Below are positions 8,135 through 16,565 of a stretch of 64,000 bases of DNA, in pieces. Position numbers and translations under genes: made by a program. The stretch is from positions 3,038,001 through 3,102,000 of the forward strand of contig NZ_CP150241.1 in assembly GCF_037975235.1 (NCBI RefSeq), in the 5' to 3' direction. The notes under the pieces were generated by a model. The model was not told the DNA's origin. It worked only from the letters and a program-made list of their open reading frames with translations, and made no database searches. Positions within the stretch are counted from its first letter, which is position 1, and each line of letters opens with the position of its first letter. Origin of the DNA: Paenibacillus sp. FSL R5-0341. GTDB taxonomy: Bacteria > Bacillota > Bacilli > Paenibacillales > Paenibacillaceae.

Positions 8135-8929
8135 ATGGATATGGGACTAAAAGAGAAAACAGCATTAGTTACAGGATCAACAAAAGGAATCGGTAAAGCA
8201 ATTGCTTTAGAGCTCGCCCGAGAAGGTGTTCATGTTCTGATTAATGGACGCAATGATGAAGAGGTGGAACGAACCGTTCGTGAAATCAAGTCCACTTTTC
8301 CGGAGACCTCTCCACTAAAGGCTACGGCTGATCTTGTGGATCTGGAGCAAAGACAAGCTTTATTCGAGAAGTTCCCTGAGGTTGATATTTTAGTGAATAG
8401 CATGGGCATATATGAGATCATGAGTTATGAAGACGTGAACGACGAAGTATGGGAAAAATATTTCCGTACGAATGTATTGGCTGCCAATGGCTTGTCTCAA
8501 TTTTATTTACCTAAAATGGTGAAGAACAATGACGGACGTATTATTTTTATCGCGAGTGAGGAAGCTCTTATGCCCTCAGGCCAGATGCCCCAATATTGCA
8601 TGACCAAGTCAATGTTGCTTTCATTATCCAAAAGTCTGTCCAAACTGACAGCAGGAACTGAAGTTACGATCAATACGATCATGCCAGGGCCAACACTGTC
8701 TGAGAATGTGCGTGATATTATTGAAAGCATATACCCTGATGAGGCGCTGACTTTCGAGGAAAAAGAGAAAGATTTTATGAAGAGCAATCTGCCTCAGTCT
8801 GAATTGCAGCGATTCATCAAGCCAAGTGAAATCGGCAGACTCGCAGCTTTTGTATGTAGTCCGTATGCTTCAGCTTTTAGAGGCTCTCCCATTCGTATGG
8901 ACGGGGGCATGGTTCCCACCATATTTTAA
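8135..8929 (+). CDS. Short-chain dehydrogenase/reductase (SDR)
   Basis: A 264-residue classical SDR. TGSTKGIG at residues 14-21 binds the cofactor and matches the TGxxxGxG motif. ILVNSMG stands where NNAG is usual. The catalytic Ser lies in FIASEEA and the catalytic pair in QYCMTK (Y-x3-K, near residue 153). The C-terminus ends in the usual MDGGMVPTIF-like tail. The ATG is 9 bases after AGGAG; an ATG two codons later is also possible. It probably reduces or oxidises a small alcohol or carbonyl with NAD(P)H. It follows the TetR-AraC pair on the same strand but after a dyad, so it may be their target. Confidence 0.85.
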   Translation: MDMGLKEKTALVTGSTKGIGKAIALELAREGVHVLINGRNDEEVERTVREIKSTFPETSPLKATADLVDLEQRQALFEKFPEVDILVNSMGIYEIMSYEDVNDEVWEKYFRTNVLAANGLSQFYLPKMVKNNDGRIIFIASEEALMPSGQMPQYCMTKSMLLSLSKSLSKLTAGTEVTINTIMPGPTLSENVRDIIESIYPDEALTFEEKEKDFMKSNLPQSELQRFIKPSEIGRLAAFVCSPYASAFRGSPIRMDGGMVPTIF

Positions 8930-8962
8930 ATTTGTTCAGGATATAGCATATGTAACGATGAG

Positions 8963-8990
8963 AAGTCGCCAGTATTGGCGACTTTTTTAT
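8963..8990 (+). terminator. Terminator of the SDR gene
   Basis: AAGTCGCC (8963-8970) pairs with GGCGACTT (8977-8984), followed by T residues. The same hairpin core recurs elsewhere in the window. Confidence 0.85.
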
Positions 8991-9026
8991 TTGTAAATGA
9001 TCTATGCGAGGAGCATCAATCGAGTT

Positions 9027-9060
9027 TATAATACAGGTATGATTTACGAAAACGGTTTCT
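9027..9060 (+). promoter_or_regulatory. -10 box with a cre-like catabolite site for the GH2 gene
   Basis: TATAAT occurs at 9027-9032 without a convincing -35. CGAAAACGGTTTCT at 9047-9060 matches 12 of 14 positions of the CcpA cre consensus TGWAANCGNTNWCA and lies just downstream of the likely transcription start, a usual place for catabolite repression. The site precedes a glycosidase gene. Confidence 0.45.
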
Positions 9061-9116
9061 CTTTCTTGGAAGCGATTACTTATATCGATTATTTGAATCT
9101 AAAAGGGGACATTATC

Positions 9117-11936
9117 ATGATAGCTGCAATAAATCTGGAAGGGTTCTGGAAACTCCAACTCGATGAAAATAAGGTGGAAAGTGGTCTGAATTTCTCAGAC
9201 GTCATTACATTGCCCAATACCACATCGCATGCGGCCAAGGGCAAGAAAAACGAGAAGGTGTTAATCGGTGCGCTAACGGATGAGTATTTATTTGAGGGTT
9301 ATGCATGGTTTGCACGAGAGATTGAAATTCCCGAACACTTGGCTGGCAAACGGTGTTTCTTACATTTGGAACGAACTCGAGTAACCACAGTCTGGATCGA
9401 TGGGGTGGAATGGGGAACGCAAAACAGTTTGAACACACCTCACCGTTACGAGATCGAGGCAGGGCTATCCGCTGGATCACATACAATTACGATTCGAGTG
9501 GACAATACCGATTATCCAACCAAAGGCGGTCACCTTACATCCGAAGACACACAGACGAATTGGAACGGCATCACCGGGAAGTTGGAACTTCAATTTTTCG
9601 AGCGTGTTTTCCTGGATAATGTTCAAGTTTACCCTGTTCTGGCGACTCGATCTTTCGACATTAAGGCAGCACTTATCGGTGACTTGCAAGGAGTGCGAAT
9701 CGTGGTATCAGCTGTTGCTGTCAGTGCAGATCCGGTGTTTAGGACAGAGGAACAGATTTTCGCTCCGGATTCGCAGGAGATCCAGCTGACGTACACAATT
9801 GGTGAAGATGCGATGTTATGGAGTGATGATGAACCTAATCTGTACCAACTTCACATTCAACTGCAAGATCAAGATGGCGAAGTGCTGGATTCCACCGAAG
9901 TATGGACAGGATTACGGGAATTCCGGGCTGCCGGAGACAAATTCACCATTAATGGTCGCAAAACGTTTCTTCGAGGCAAACATGACGGGCTGATCTTTCC
10001 GCTCACGGGATACGCGCCAACCTATGTGGATGAATGGGTTCGCATTCTCGCTATCTCCAAGTCCTACGGTATCAATCACTACCGTTTCCATACCTGTTGT
10101 CCTCCGGAGGCTGCTTTTATTGCAGCGGATCTGCTCGGCATCTACATGGAACCTGAGCTTCCGTTCTGGGGAACCATCACCGATGAATCATCAGATGGGC
10201 ATAATCAAGCAGAGCAGGATTATTTGATTAGCGAAGGATTTGCAATGCTGCGTGCTTTTGGTAATCATCCTTCGTTTGTCATGATGTCCATGGGGAATGA
10301 ATTATGGGGAAGCAAGGACAGATTGAATTCGATCCTGAAGGCATACAAAGCATATGATCCTCGTCATCTATACACGGAAGGTTCCAATAACTTTCAGTTT
10401 GTGCCGGACATTCTGGAGGAAAGTGAATTTTTCTGCGGAGTGCGTTTCTCCAAAGAGCGCCTGTTCAGAGGCTCGTATGCGATGTGTGATGCTCCGCTTG
10501 GTCACGTGCAGACCGACTTGCCAAACACGCTGAAGGATTATGATTCGAACATTGTGCCGACGCAAGGCAACGATGCTGATCCTTCTGGGCAAACGGCGAA
10601 CAAAGAGATTCAGATTCAATATGGGACAGGCTCGAAAACAGTGCAGGCGGAAGCCGGAAGTGAGCAACTTGTCTCACACGTACCGATCATCTCGCATGAA
10701 ATTGGACAGTACGCCACGTTTCCTAATTTCGAGGAGATTAGCAAATATACGGGTTCTCTCAAAGCGAAGAATTTCGAAGTGTTTCGAGAGCGTCTGGAAG
10801 CCAAAGGACTGGGACATCTGGCGGAAGCCTACTTCAGAGCCTCTGGTAAGCTCGCGGTTGCGTGTTACAAGGAAGAGCTGGAAGCTGCTTTTCGTTCGCA
10901 GCAACTTGCCGGGTTCCAGCTACTGGATCTCCAGGATTTCAGTGGTCAGGGAACAGCGCTGGTGGGTGTGCTGGACGCATTCATGGATTCCAAAGGCATG
11001 ATTACACCTGAGGAGTGGAGAACGTTCTGTTCCGATGCTGTGCTGCTCGCGAGATTCCCCAAATATAATTATCAAGCAGGTGAATTGTTCGAAGCACGCA
11101 TTGAACTAAGTTACTTCCGGAGACAAGCGTTAGATGGACTTCAATTGAAGTGGGAACTTCAAAGCGAGCAGATCGAAGGAAGCATCCAATTGGAAGGGAA
11201 AGCAGACCTGCCAGCGACTCATGGAGAACATTATGTGAATATCACAGATCTCAGCATTCGCATTCCTGAAGTCTCCGATATGGCCCAAGTGGAGCTTAGA
11301 CTGTCCATTCTGGGCACGGATATCCGTAAGTCGTACGACCTGTGGATCTACCCAAATCAGCAAGAAGTGGACCTGAGCGGTTTAAATCTATTTACCGAAC
11401 TCTCGGAACAGGCGTTGGCGTTGCTTGAGCAGGGCGAGGATATTTTACTTTTCCCGAACCCCAATCAGATTCAACACGCGATCGAAGGTTTCTACAGCAC
11501 CGATTTCTGGTCTTACCCCATGTTCCGTTCGATATCGGAGAATATGAAGAGAGAAGTTCCTGTGGGTACAATGGGCTTGTTGATTCAACAGGACCATCCG
11601 GCCTTCGAACATTTTGTCACAGAGGAGTACTCGACCTATCCGTGGTGGAGCATCGTATCCGAGTCGTCATCCATCATTCTGGATGGGCTGAATAAAGACT
11701 TGCAACCGATCGTGCAGACCATTGATAATTTTGAACGGAATCATAAGCTCGGACTGTTAATGGAGTGTCGGGTGCAGAATGGTAGAGTGCTTATGGGGGC
11801 GCTGAATCTGGAGAGTCTAATGGCAACGTTGGAGGGAAGACAGCTGTTATACAGCTTCCAGCGTTACGTACAAAGTCCGGCGTACCAACCAGCTACCTGT
11901 CTGGAAGTCGATGAGCTTCGCCAGTTGTTGAACTAA
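9117..11936 (+). CDS. Glycoside hydrolase family 2 protein (beta-galactosidase/glucuronidase-like)
   Basis: A 939-residue enzyme. The ATG after AAAGGGGAC begins the typical GH2 start INLEGFWKLQLDE. An N-terminal sugar-binding jelly roll (about 1-190) and an immunoglobulin-like domain (about 190-300) lead into the TIM barrel, with the family pattern INHYRFHTCCPPEAAF. The acid/base is Glu395 in MSMGNELWG; the probable nucleophile is Glu528 in SHEIGQY. The C-terminal 300 residues are extra beta domains. There is no signal peptide, so it acts on imported oligosaccharides. Its bond specificity cannot be read from the sequence. It stands alone behind a cre-like site and ahead of a terminator. Confidence 0.85.
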   Translation: MIAAINLEGFWKLQLDENKVESGLNFSDVITLPNTTSHAAKGKKNEKVLIGALTDEYLFEGYAWFAREIEIPEHLAGKRCFLHLERTRVTTVWIDGVEWGTQNSLNTPHRYEIEAGLSAGSHTITIRVDNTDYPTKGGHLTSEDTQTNWNGITGKLELQFFERVFLDNVQVYPVLATRSFDIKAALIGDLQGVRIVVSAVAVSADPVFRTEEQIFAPDSQEIQLTYTIGEDAMLWSDDEPNLYQLHIQLQDQDGEVLDSTEVWTGLREFRAAGDKFTINGRKTFLRGKHDGLIFPLTGYAPTYVDEWVRILAISKSYGINHYRFHTCCPPEAAFIAADLLGIYMEPELPFWGTITDESSDGHNQAEQDYLISEGFAMLRAFGNHPSFVMMSMGNELWGSKDRLNSILKAYKAYDPRHLYTEGSNNFQFVPDILEESEFFCGVRFSKERLFRGSYAMCDAPLGHVQTDLPNTLKDYDSNIVPTQGNDADPSGQTANKEIQIQYGTGSKTVQAEAGSEQLVSHVPIISHEIGQYATFPNFEEISKYTGSLKAKNFEVFRERLEAKGLGHLAEAYFRASGKLAVACYKEELEAAFRSQQLAGFQLLDLQDFSGQGTALVGVLDAFMDSKGMITPEEWRTFCSDAVLLARFPKYNYQAGELFEARIELSYFRRQALDGLQLKWELQSEQIEGSIQLEGKADLPATHGEHYVNITDLSIRIPEVSDMAQVELRLSILGTDIRKSYDLWIYPNQQEVDLSGLNLFTELSEQALALLEQGEDILLFPNPNQIQHAIEGFYSTDFWSYPMFRSISENMKREVPVGTMGLLIQQDHPAFEHFVTEEYSTYPWWSIVSESSSIILDGLNKDLQPIVQTIDNFERNHKLGLLMECRVQNGRVLMGALNLESLMATLEGRQLLYSFQRYVQSPAYQPATCLEVDELRQLLN

Positions 11937-12001
11937 GGTTAGTAGGGAAGAGGCAGCGTGTTCCTTATTTTCACAACGTATTCATAGAAATATGCCCTTA
12001 T

Positions 12002-12030
12002 AGACCCTTCCACGAATGGAGGGGTCTTTG
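12002..12030 (+). terminator. Terminator of the GH2 gene
   Basis: AGACCCTTCCA (12002-12012) pairs with TGGAGGGGTCT (12017-12027) with one G-U pair. Only a short T run follows. Confidence 0.6.
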
Positions 12031-12165
12031 GCATTTGTTTCTTTCTCTTGCACTTTAGGGTCAGTATAATGCATTTCAGCCCAATTCGACTCCGAAACCT
12101 GTGTTAAAATAGTATATTCGAGAGTGAAATGCAGAGTCGATGTCGATGAAAGGCGGATGTCCCCC

Positions 12166-12906
12166 ATGTTCAATATTGCAATCTGTGATGACGAGGAGCA
12201 GCAGCGAGAACGTGTGAAATCCATGCTGGTCTCCTTGTCTGTAAAAACCAATTTTGATTTTCAAATAAGCCTATTCACATCTGGTGAACAATTGCTCTCA
12301 CACTACAGAGAGGTTGGGGATACATTCAATATTCTCATCTTGGATGTGGAGATGGGCGGAATGAACGGGATTCAGACCGCTAAAGAGATTAGGAACATGA
12401 AGTTTCTGGATGTACAGATTATGTTTCTGACCAGTTACCCGGAATATATGGTGGAGAGCTTTGATGTCATCACCTTTCAATATCTGATCAAGCCCATCCA
12501 GCCGCAAGTTTTCGAGGAAAAGATGATTAAGCTGTGTCAATATTTTCAGGCATTGGACAAAAAGTATGTACTGATTAAGTCAGAGTATGATGAACTTCTT
12601 TTGAAATATGATGATATTCTCTGGATTGAGGTCGTCAAAAGTTTAACGATCAAAAACAAATTGAAGTTTGTGACCGAGGAAAATGTGCATGAGACTAAAG
12701 GTGTTATATCGAGTTACGCATCAGGGTTGAAAGACCATGGTTTTTTGCAGATTCATCGCTCAATTATCATTAACTTGATGCATGTTCAGAAGTTTTCCGG
12801 TACCCAAGTCGTCATGTTGAATGGAACGGAACTGCCCATAGGCCGATCCAAGGTCAAGGAAGTCAAGGATGCCTATACCAAATACATGATCATGAGGATT
12901 CAATGA
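12166..12906 (+). CDS. LytTR-type response regulator, AgrA/ComE-like
   Basis: A 246-residue regulator. The ATG was chosen 9 bases after AAAGGCGG; upstream readings lack a ribosome site. The receiver domain has the acidic pocket (AICDDEEQQ), phospho-acceptor Asp near residue 60 (LILDVEMGGMNGI) and switch Lys (LIKPIQP). The C-terminal LytTR DNA-binding domain (about 140-240) contains IEVVKSLTIKNK and GFLQIHRSIIINLMHVQKF. One base separates it from the partner kinase gene. LytTR regulators bind paired direct repeats upstream of target genes. The serine hydrolase gene that follows is a plausible target, but this is not shown. Confidence 0.9.
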   Translation: MFNIAICDDEEQQRERVKSMLVSLSVKTNFDFQISLFTSGEQLLSHYREVGDTFNILILDVEMGGMNGIQTAKEIRNMKFLDVQIMFLTSYPEYMVESFDVITFQYLIKPIQPQVFEEKMIKLCQYFQALDKKYVLIKSEYDELLLKYDDILWIEVVKSLTIKNKLKFVTEENVHETKGVISSYASGLKDHGFLQIHRSIIINLMHVQKFSGTQVVMLNGTELPIGRSKVKEVKDAYTKYMIMRIQ

Positions 12907-12907
12907 T

Positions 12908-14206
12908 ATGGATACCTACATGATCTTTTCCATCATTTTCGTGACCTTACTTATGGCATTTCAGGCAAATTTTTTTTTTGATTCTGTGTTGGGCAAGTCC
13001 AGGCGGAAGTCGCATAGAGCTATTTATTTTATCGTTTTTATTCTGCTTTGTTATTTTTATTTGGTTTCTTCCTTCTCGGACATCGTTTCTACTGCTGTTG
13101 CCCTGCTATTATTCTTCAGTCTGGCACAATCCTATGAAGTGGAGTTCAAAATCAAACTTGTTTTTACCATCCTGTATGCGGTTCTGATTACGATGGCGAA
13201 TACGATAGCTGTATATATTCTCGGAGTTTTGGAATCCACAGAATTCATCTCATGGGAACAGTTCAACGGAGAAAACCACTGGATTCTATCCAAAGTGATG
13301 CTGGTTGGTTGTAGTATCATGTTCATTGTTATTCAAATTGTACGTTTAGTGGCCAAACGCAGAAGCTTTACCGTGCATTATCGTTATTATTTGCTGTTTC
13401 TCATCGTACCTATTATTACAATCTATCAGATCAATGTGGCCTCCATATATAGTGAAAAAAACATATTCTACGTCTTTTCTGTACTAGGCTCTCTATTTCT
13501 CAACGTGTTCATTGTTTATGTATTCGATAATATGGTGGAAAAGGTACAGCTTGTGCATGAAAATGCCCAGTTACAGCGTCAGATGGACTATCAGGATGCC
13601 AACTATGAGAAGACCGTTCACAGTTACAAAAGCATTAAATCCATCATCCATGATATTAACCAGCAGTTTCTGTATATCGATGAATGTATTCAACGTAACG
13701 AACTGGCGGCGGCAGGTGACCATATCAAGTCTACATTAAATACCATTGAAGGTGCGTACCAGCGGGTGAACTCCGGCAATCTGGTCATTGATGCTCTCGT
13801 TACGAATACCCTCGCTATGGGGCAGGCAAACGGGATCAAAATCGACACCAAAATCCAGCTCCACTCGCAGCATGTCCAGATTGATCGATACGATCTGTGT
13901 GTGGTGCTCGGTAACATGCTCGATAACGCAATTGAAGCTTCCAAGAAGGTCAGACAAGCGGAGGATCGATATATCCTCATTGCCATTCACTCCACATCAT
14001 CTGCACTCGTTATCCAGATTATGAATCATGTTGGGCAACCGATCGTTGACTTGAAAAGTGAAAAGCCCAATCCCGAGTACCATGGGATCGGTCTAACCAA
14101 TATATCGAGAATGTGCGAGAAATATGGTGGACATATGAGTATTGAGCATCAGCATCGGAAGTTTAACAACATGGTCGTGCTTCCGTTCCACACCGACAAT
14201 CCCTGA
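12908..14206 (+). CDS. AgrC-like membrane histidine kinase (GHKL)
   Basis: A 432-residue kinase beginning one base after the regulator's stop codon, with GAGG 10 bases upstream. The first 200 residues hold about six hydrophobic membrane segments, as in AgrC/ComD quorum receptors. Then come a coiled coil, the phosphoacceptor His near 248 (SIIHDINQQF) and a GHKL ATPase with NMLDNAIEAS and GIGLTNISRMCEKYGG. Together with the preceding LytTR regulator it forms an agr-type two-component system. No AgrB protease or AgrD peptide gene is adjacent, so its signal must come from elsewhere. Confidence 0.9.
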   Translation: MDTYMIFSIIFVTLLMAFQANFFFDSVLGKSRRKSHRAIYFIVFILLCYFYLVSSFSDIVSTAVALLLFFSLAQSYEVEFKIKLVFTILYAVLITMANTIAVYILGVLESTEFISWEQFNGENHWILSKVMLVGCSIMFIVIQIVRLVAKRRSFTVHYRYYLLFLIVPIITIYQINVASIYSEKNIFYVFSVLGSLFLNVFIVYVFDNMVEKVQLVHENAQLQRQMDYQDANYEKTVHSYKSIKSIIHDINQQFLYIDECIQRNELAAAGDHIKSTLNTIEGAYQRVNSGNLVIDALVTNTLAMGQANGIKIDTKIQLHSQHVQIDRYDLCVVLGNMLDNAIEASKKVRQAEDRYILIAIHSTSSALVIQIMNHVGQPIVDLKSEKPNPEYHGIGLTNISRMCEKYGGHMSIEHQHRKFNNMVVLPFHTDNP

Positions 14207-14232
14207 ACCTGCCGTTCAGGGATTGTTTTTTT
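14198..14232 (+). terminator. Terminator of the two-component operon
   Basis: AATCCCTGAAC (14198-14208) pairs with GTTCAGGGATT (14214-14224), followed by GTTTTTTT. It overlaps the kinase stop codon. Confidence 0.85.
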
Positions 14233-14316
14233 CCATTCAGGGTTCTTTTGCGTTCGATCTATATCTTCCCGGTTATGATGAATTCATTCATAAGAACATT
14301 TGAGGGAGGACATGGG

Positions 14317-16368
14317 ATGAAGAAATTAATTAGTCTTTTATGTACAGCGGTGCTGGTCATTACACCGCTGGCAGATGTCAGAGCAGAGGCGAATAACAGC
14401 GGTACGATTGAGGCACGGGCGGAGCAGATCGCCAAGGCGATGGTGCAAAACTACGGTGTCACCAGTGTGCAATATGCGATCATGGATGAAGGAGAATACA
14501 TTTTATCAGATAGTGTAGGACAGCACGATAAGGCATCACAGAAGCCAATAGACAAGGATAGCATGTATGGCATAGGCTCGGTTAGCAAAATGGTTGTTAC
14601 GGCAGCTGCCATGAAGCTGGTCGATTCCGGCAAAATAGATCTGGATGAGCCGCTTACTTCGTATATCAAGGACTTTAAAATGGCAGATGCACGCTATACT
14701 CAAATCACACCGCGCATGTTGATGAATCATTCATCCGGTCTATACGGTACACATTATGGAAACAGCATGTTGTTTGACGATAATGACACCCGCAATCATG
14801 ATGAGTTATTGCTCAAACTTCAGTCCGAAAAACTGAAATCCAAACCTGGCGAATACTCCGTCTACGCCAATGACGGTTTTCAATTGCTTGAAATCCTGGT
14901 TGAACGGGTGAGTGGGTTAAGCTACAGCGAATATATCGCCAAGTACATCAGTGAGCCGTTGAAGTTGGAATCAACGAAGACACCACTAGATTCCTTTGAC
15001 AGAGCGCAGTTATCCGAAACCTATTGGCCTACACTTGAGATGACGATGCCTACCGAAAATGCAAACATTATCGGCACAGGCGGAGTGTACTCTACCGCAG
15101 AAGAATTGAGTCAATTCGGAGAGGTTTTAATGGGGAACAGACCGGATATTCTGTCCGAATCTGCTGTGAAGGCTATGCAATCTCATGAATATCGGAAGGG
15201 CATATGGGTATCTGATGAGCAAAATACGATCAATTATGGCTTGGGGTGGGATTCGGTTGACCTTGCACCTTTCAGCGATTATGGGATTACCGCGCTTGCC
15301 AAGGGCGGAGATACCATGTTGTACCATGCCGTGTTAATCACCATACCCGAACATGATATTTCAATGGCGGTCCTATCATCTGGCGGATCTTCCGTCTACA
15401 ATCAGATGTTTGCTAGCAAAGTGCTGCTGGACGTTCTGGCGGATCAAGGCATCATTGATAATGTTCAACCTGATCAGACATTCTCACCACCTGTCAAAGT
15501 GAAAATGCCGACGGAGTTGAATTCGTACTCAGGCCTATATGGTACGGTAGGTGCTACACTGGATATAGCGATCAAGGATGGTGAGATGCAACTGCCTGCC
15601 TTGCTGGGAGGAATCATTCCGGAGCAGAACTATGTGTATACAGGCGATGAACATTTTACGAGTATGGATGGCAGTGTGAAAGCCAGCTTTGTAAAAGAAC
15701 GTAATGACAAGGTGTATGTTAAAGTTCAGGCGACAATAACGTTGCCCGGTTTAGGCCAAACGGTGATGAACACGTATGATTATCAAAAGTTGGAGCATAA
15801 CGCGCTGGACGCAGCAACGAAAGAGAAATGGACAGCACGTAACGGCTCAAAATATTACGCATTGGATGAAAAAATAACGTCGATCTTCTATCTGCTTCCA
15901 TCGATGCTGATCAAGAATCTATCCGTTGATACCGAAAATGGCTACGCTAATGGCACGCAAATCATGGATGCGAACAACGCAGAGAATGTTGCCGAGATTC
16001 CTGTAATGAACGGAAGAGACGCATTCGATCTGCAATTCTATACAAAGAATGCCGCAGAGATTTTGATTCAGGATGGGCAGGAATACATTGCAGAGGATGC
16101 CATTACTCCGATCTTTGGTGGGAAAAAGGCACTCACGACCATTCCGGCTAACGGTCAGGCCCGGTGGTATGAGATCGACGCGCGTTCGGCTAACAAATCC
16201 ATCACGGTGGTTTCTCCTGAGAGCGGAGGTTATGCGGTGTATGATGAGAAAGGCGAGATGGTTCACTTCTCTGTAGCAACCAATCAGGAGTCGATGAAGC
16301 TCCCGAAAAGTGGTTTTATCGTTTTTGGTGGTGATGCCGGGGATGTCTTCCAAATCCAATTAAAGTAA
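14317..16368 (+). CDS. Secreted beta-lactamase/penicillin-binding-family serine hydrolase
   Basis: A 683-residue protein. The ATG follows GAGGGAGGA by 6 bases. Its MKKLISLL start, hydrophobic core and VRAEA site form a signal peptide. Residues about 40-400 are the class C beta-lactamase-like (PF00144-type) domain: catalytic S88-V-S-K91, Y183-A-N185 and a K-G-G-D motif in place of the usual KTG/HxG. The C-terminal 280 residues form extra beta-rich domains of unknown role. Such proteins are usually D-amino-acid esterases or peptidases rather than antibiotic-resistance enzymes. It follows the Agr-like system but after a terminator, so it has its own transcript. Confidence 0.85.
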   Translation: MKKLISLLCTAVLVITPLADVRAEANNSGTIEARAEQIAKAMVQNYGVTSVQYAIMDEGEYILSDSVGQHDKASQKPIDKDSMYGIGSVSKMVVTAAAMKLVDSGKIDLDEPLTSYIKDFKMADARYTQITPRMLMNHSSGLYGTHYGNSMLFDDNDTRNHDELLLKLQSEKLKSKPGEYSVYANDGFQLLEILVERVSGLSYSEYIAKYISEPLKLESTKTPLDSFDRAQLSETYWPTLEMTMPTENANIIGTGGVYSTAEELSQFGEVLMGNRPDILSESAVKAMQSHEYRKGIWVSDEQNTINYGLGWDSVDLAPFSDYGITALAKGGDTMLYHAVLITIPEHDISMAVLSSGGSSVYNQMFASKVLLDVLADQGIIDNVQPDQTFSPPVKVKMPTELNSYSGLYGTVGATLDIAIKDGEMQLPALLGGIIPEQNYVYTGDEHFTSMDGSVKASFVKERNDKVYVKVQATITLPGLGQTVMNTYDYQKLEHNALDAATKEKWTARNGSKYYALDEKITSIFYLLPSMLIKNLSVDTENGYANGTQIMDANNAENVAEIPVMNGRDAFDLQFYTKNAAEILIQDGQEYIAEDAITPIFGGKKALTTIPANGQARWYEIDARSANKSITVVSPESGGYAVYDEKGEMVHFSVATNQESMKLPKSGFIVFGGDAGDVFQIQLK

Positions 16369-16426
16369 AGCAGAAACTTCATTAATACAAAGTCACGTTT
16401 GTAACTTTTCACCGAAAAATATAGTT

Positions 16427-16460
16427 ATCAAGAAGTCGCCTAGTGGCGGCTTTTTTGATA
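16427..16460 (+). terminator. Terminator of the serine hydrolase gene
   Basis: AAGTCGCC (16433-16440) pairs with GGCGGCTT (16445-16452), extended by outer TATCAA / TTGATA arms, with six T residues. Confidence 0.8.
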
Positions 16461-16565
16461 TTCTCTTTGAATAATTTAACAATCTGGTAACTATTTGGCC
16501 TAATCACACGTTATGTTTATGTAGTTATATATCAGGCTAATTTTCAATAGGAGGAATCACTATCC

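Noticed and set aside
12048-12070. TTGCAC and TATAAT upstream of the LytTR regulator as a promoter
   Set aside because: The spacing is 11 bases, too short for sigma-A; the true promoter is not clear.
11937-12165. AgrD-like peptide gene before the AgrA/AgrC pair
   Set aside because: No small frame with a ribosome site and a Cys-containing core peptide was found in the interval, which is taken up mostly by the GH2 terminator.
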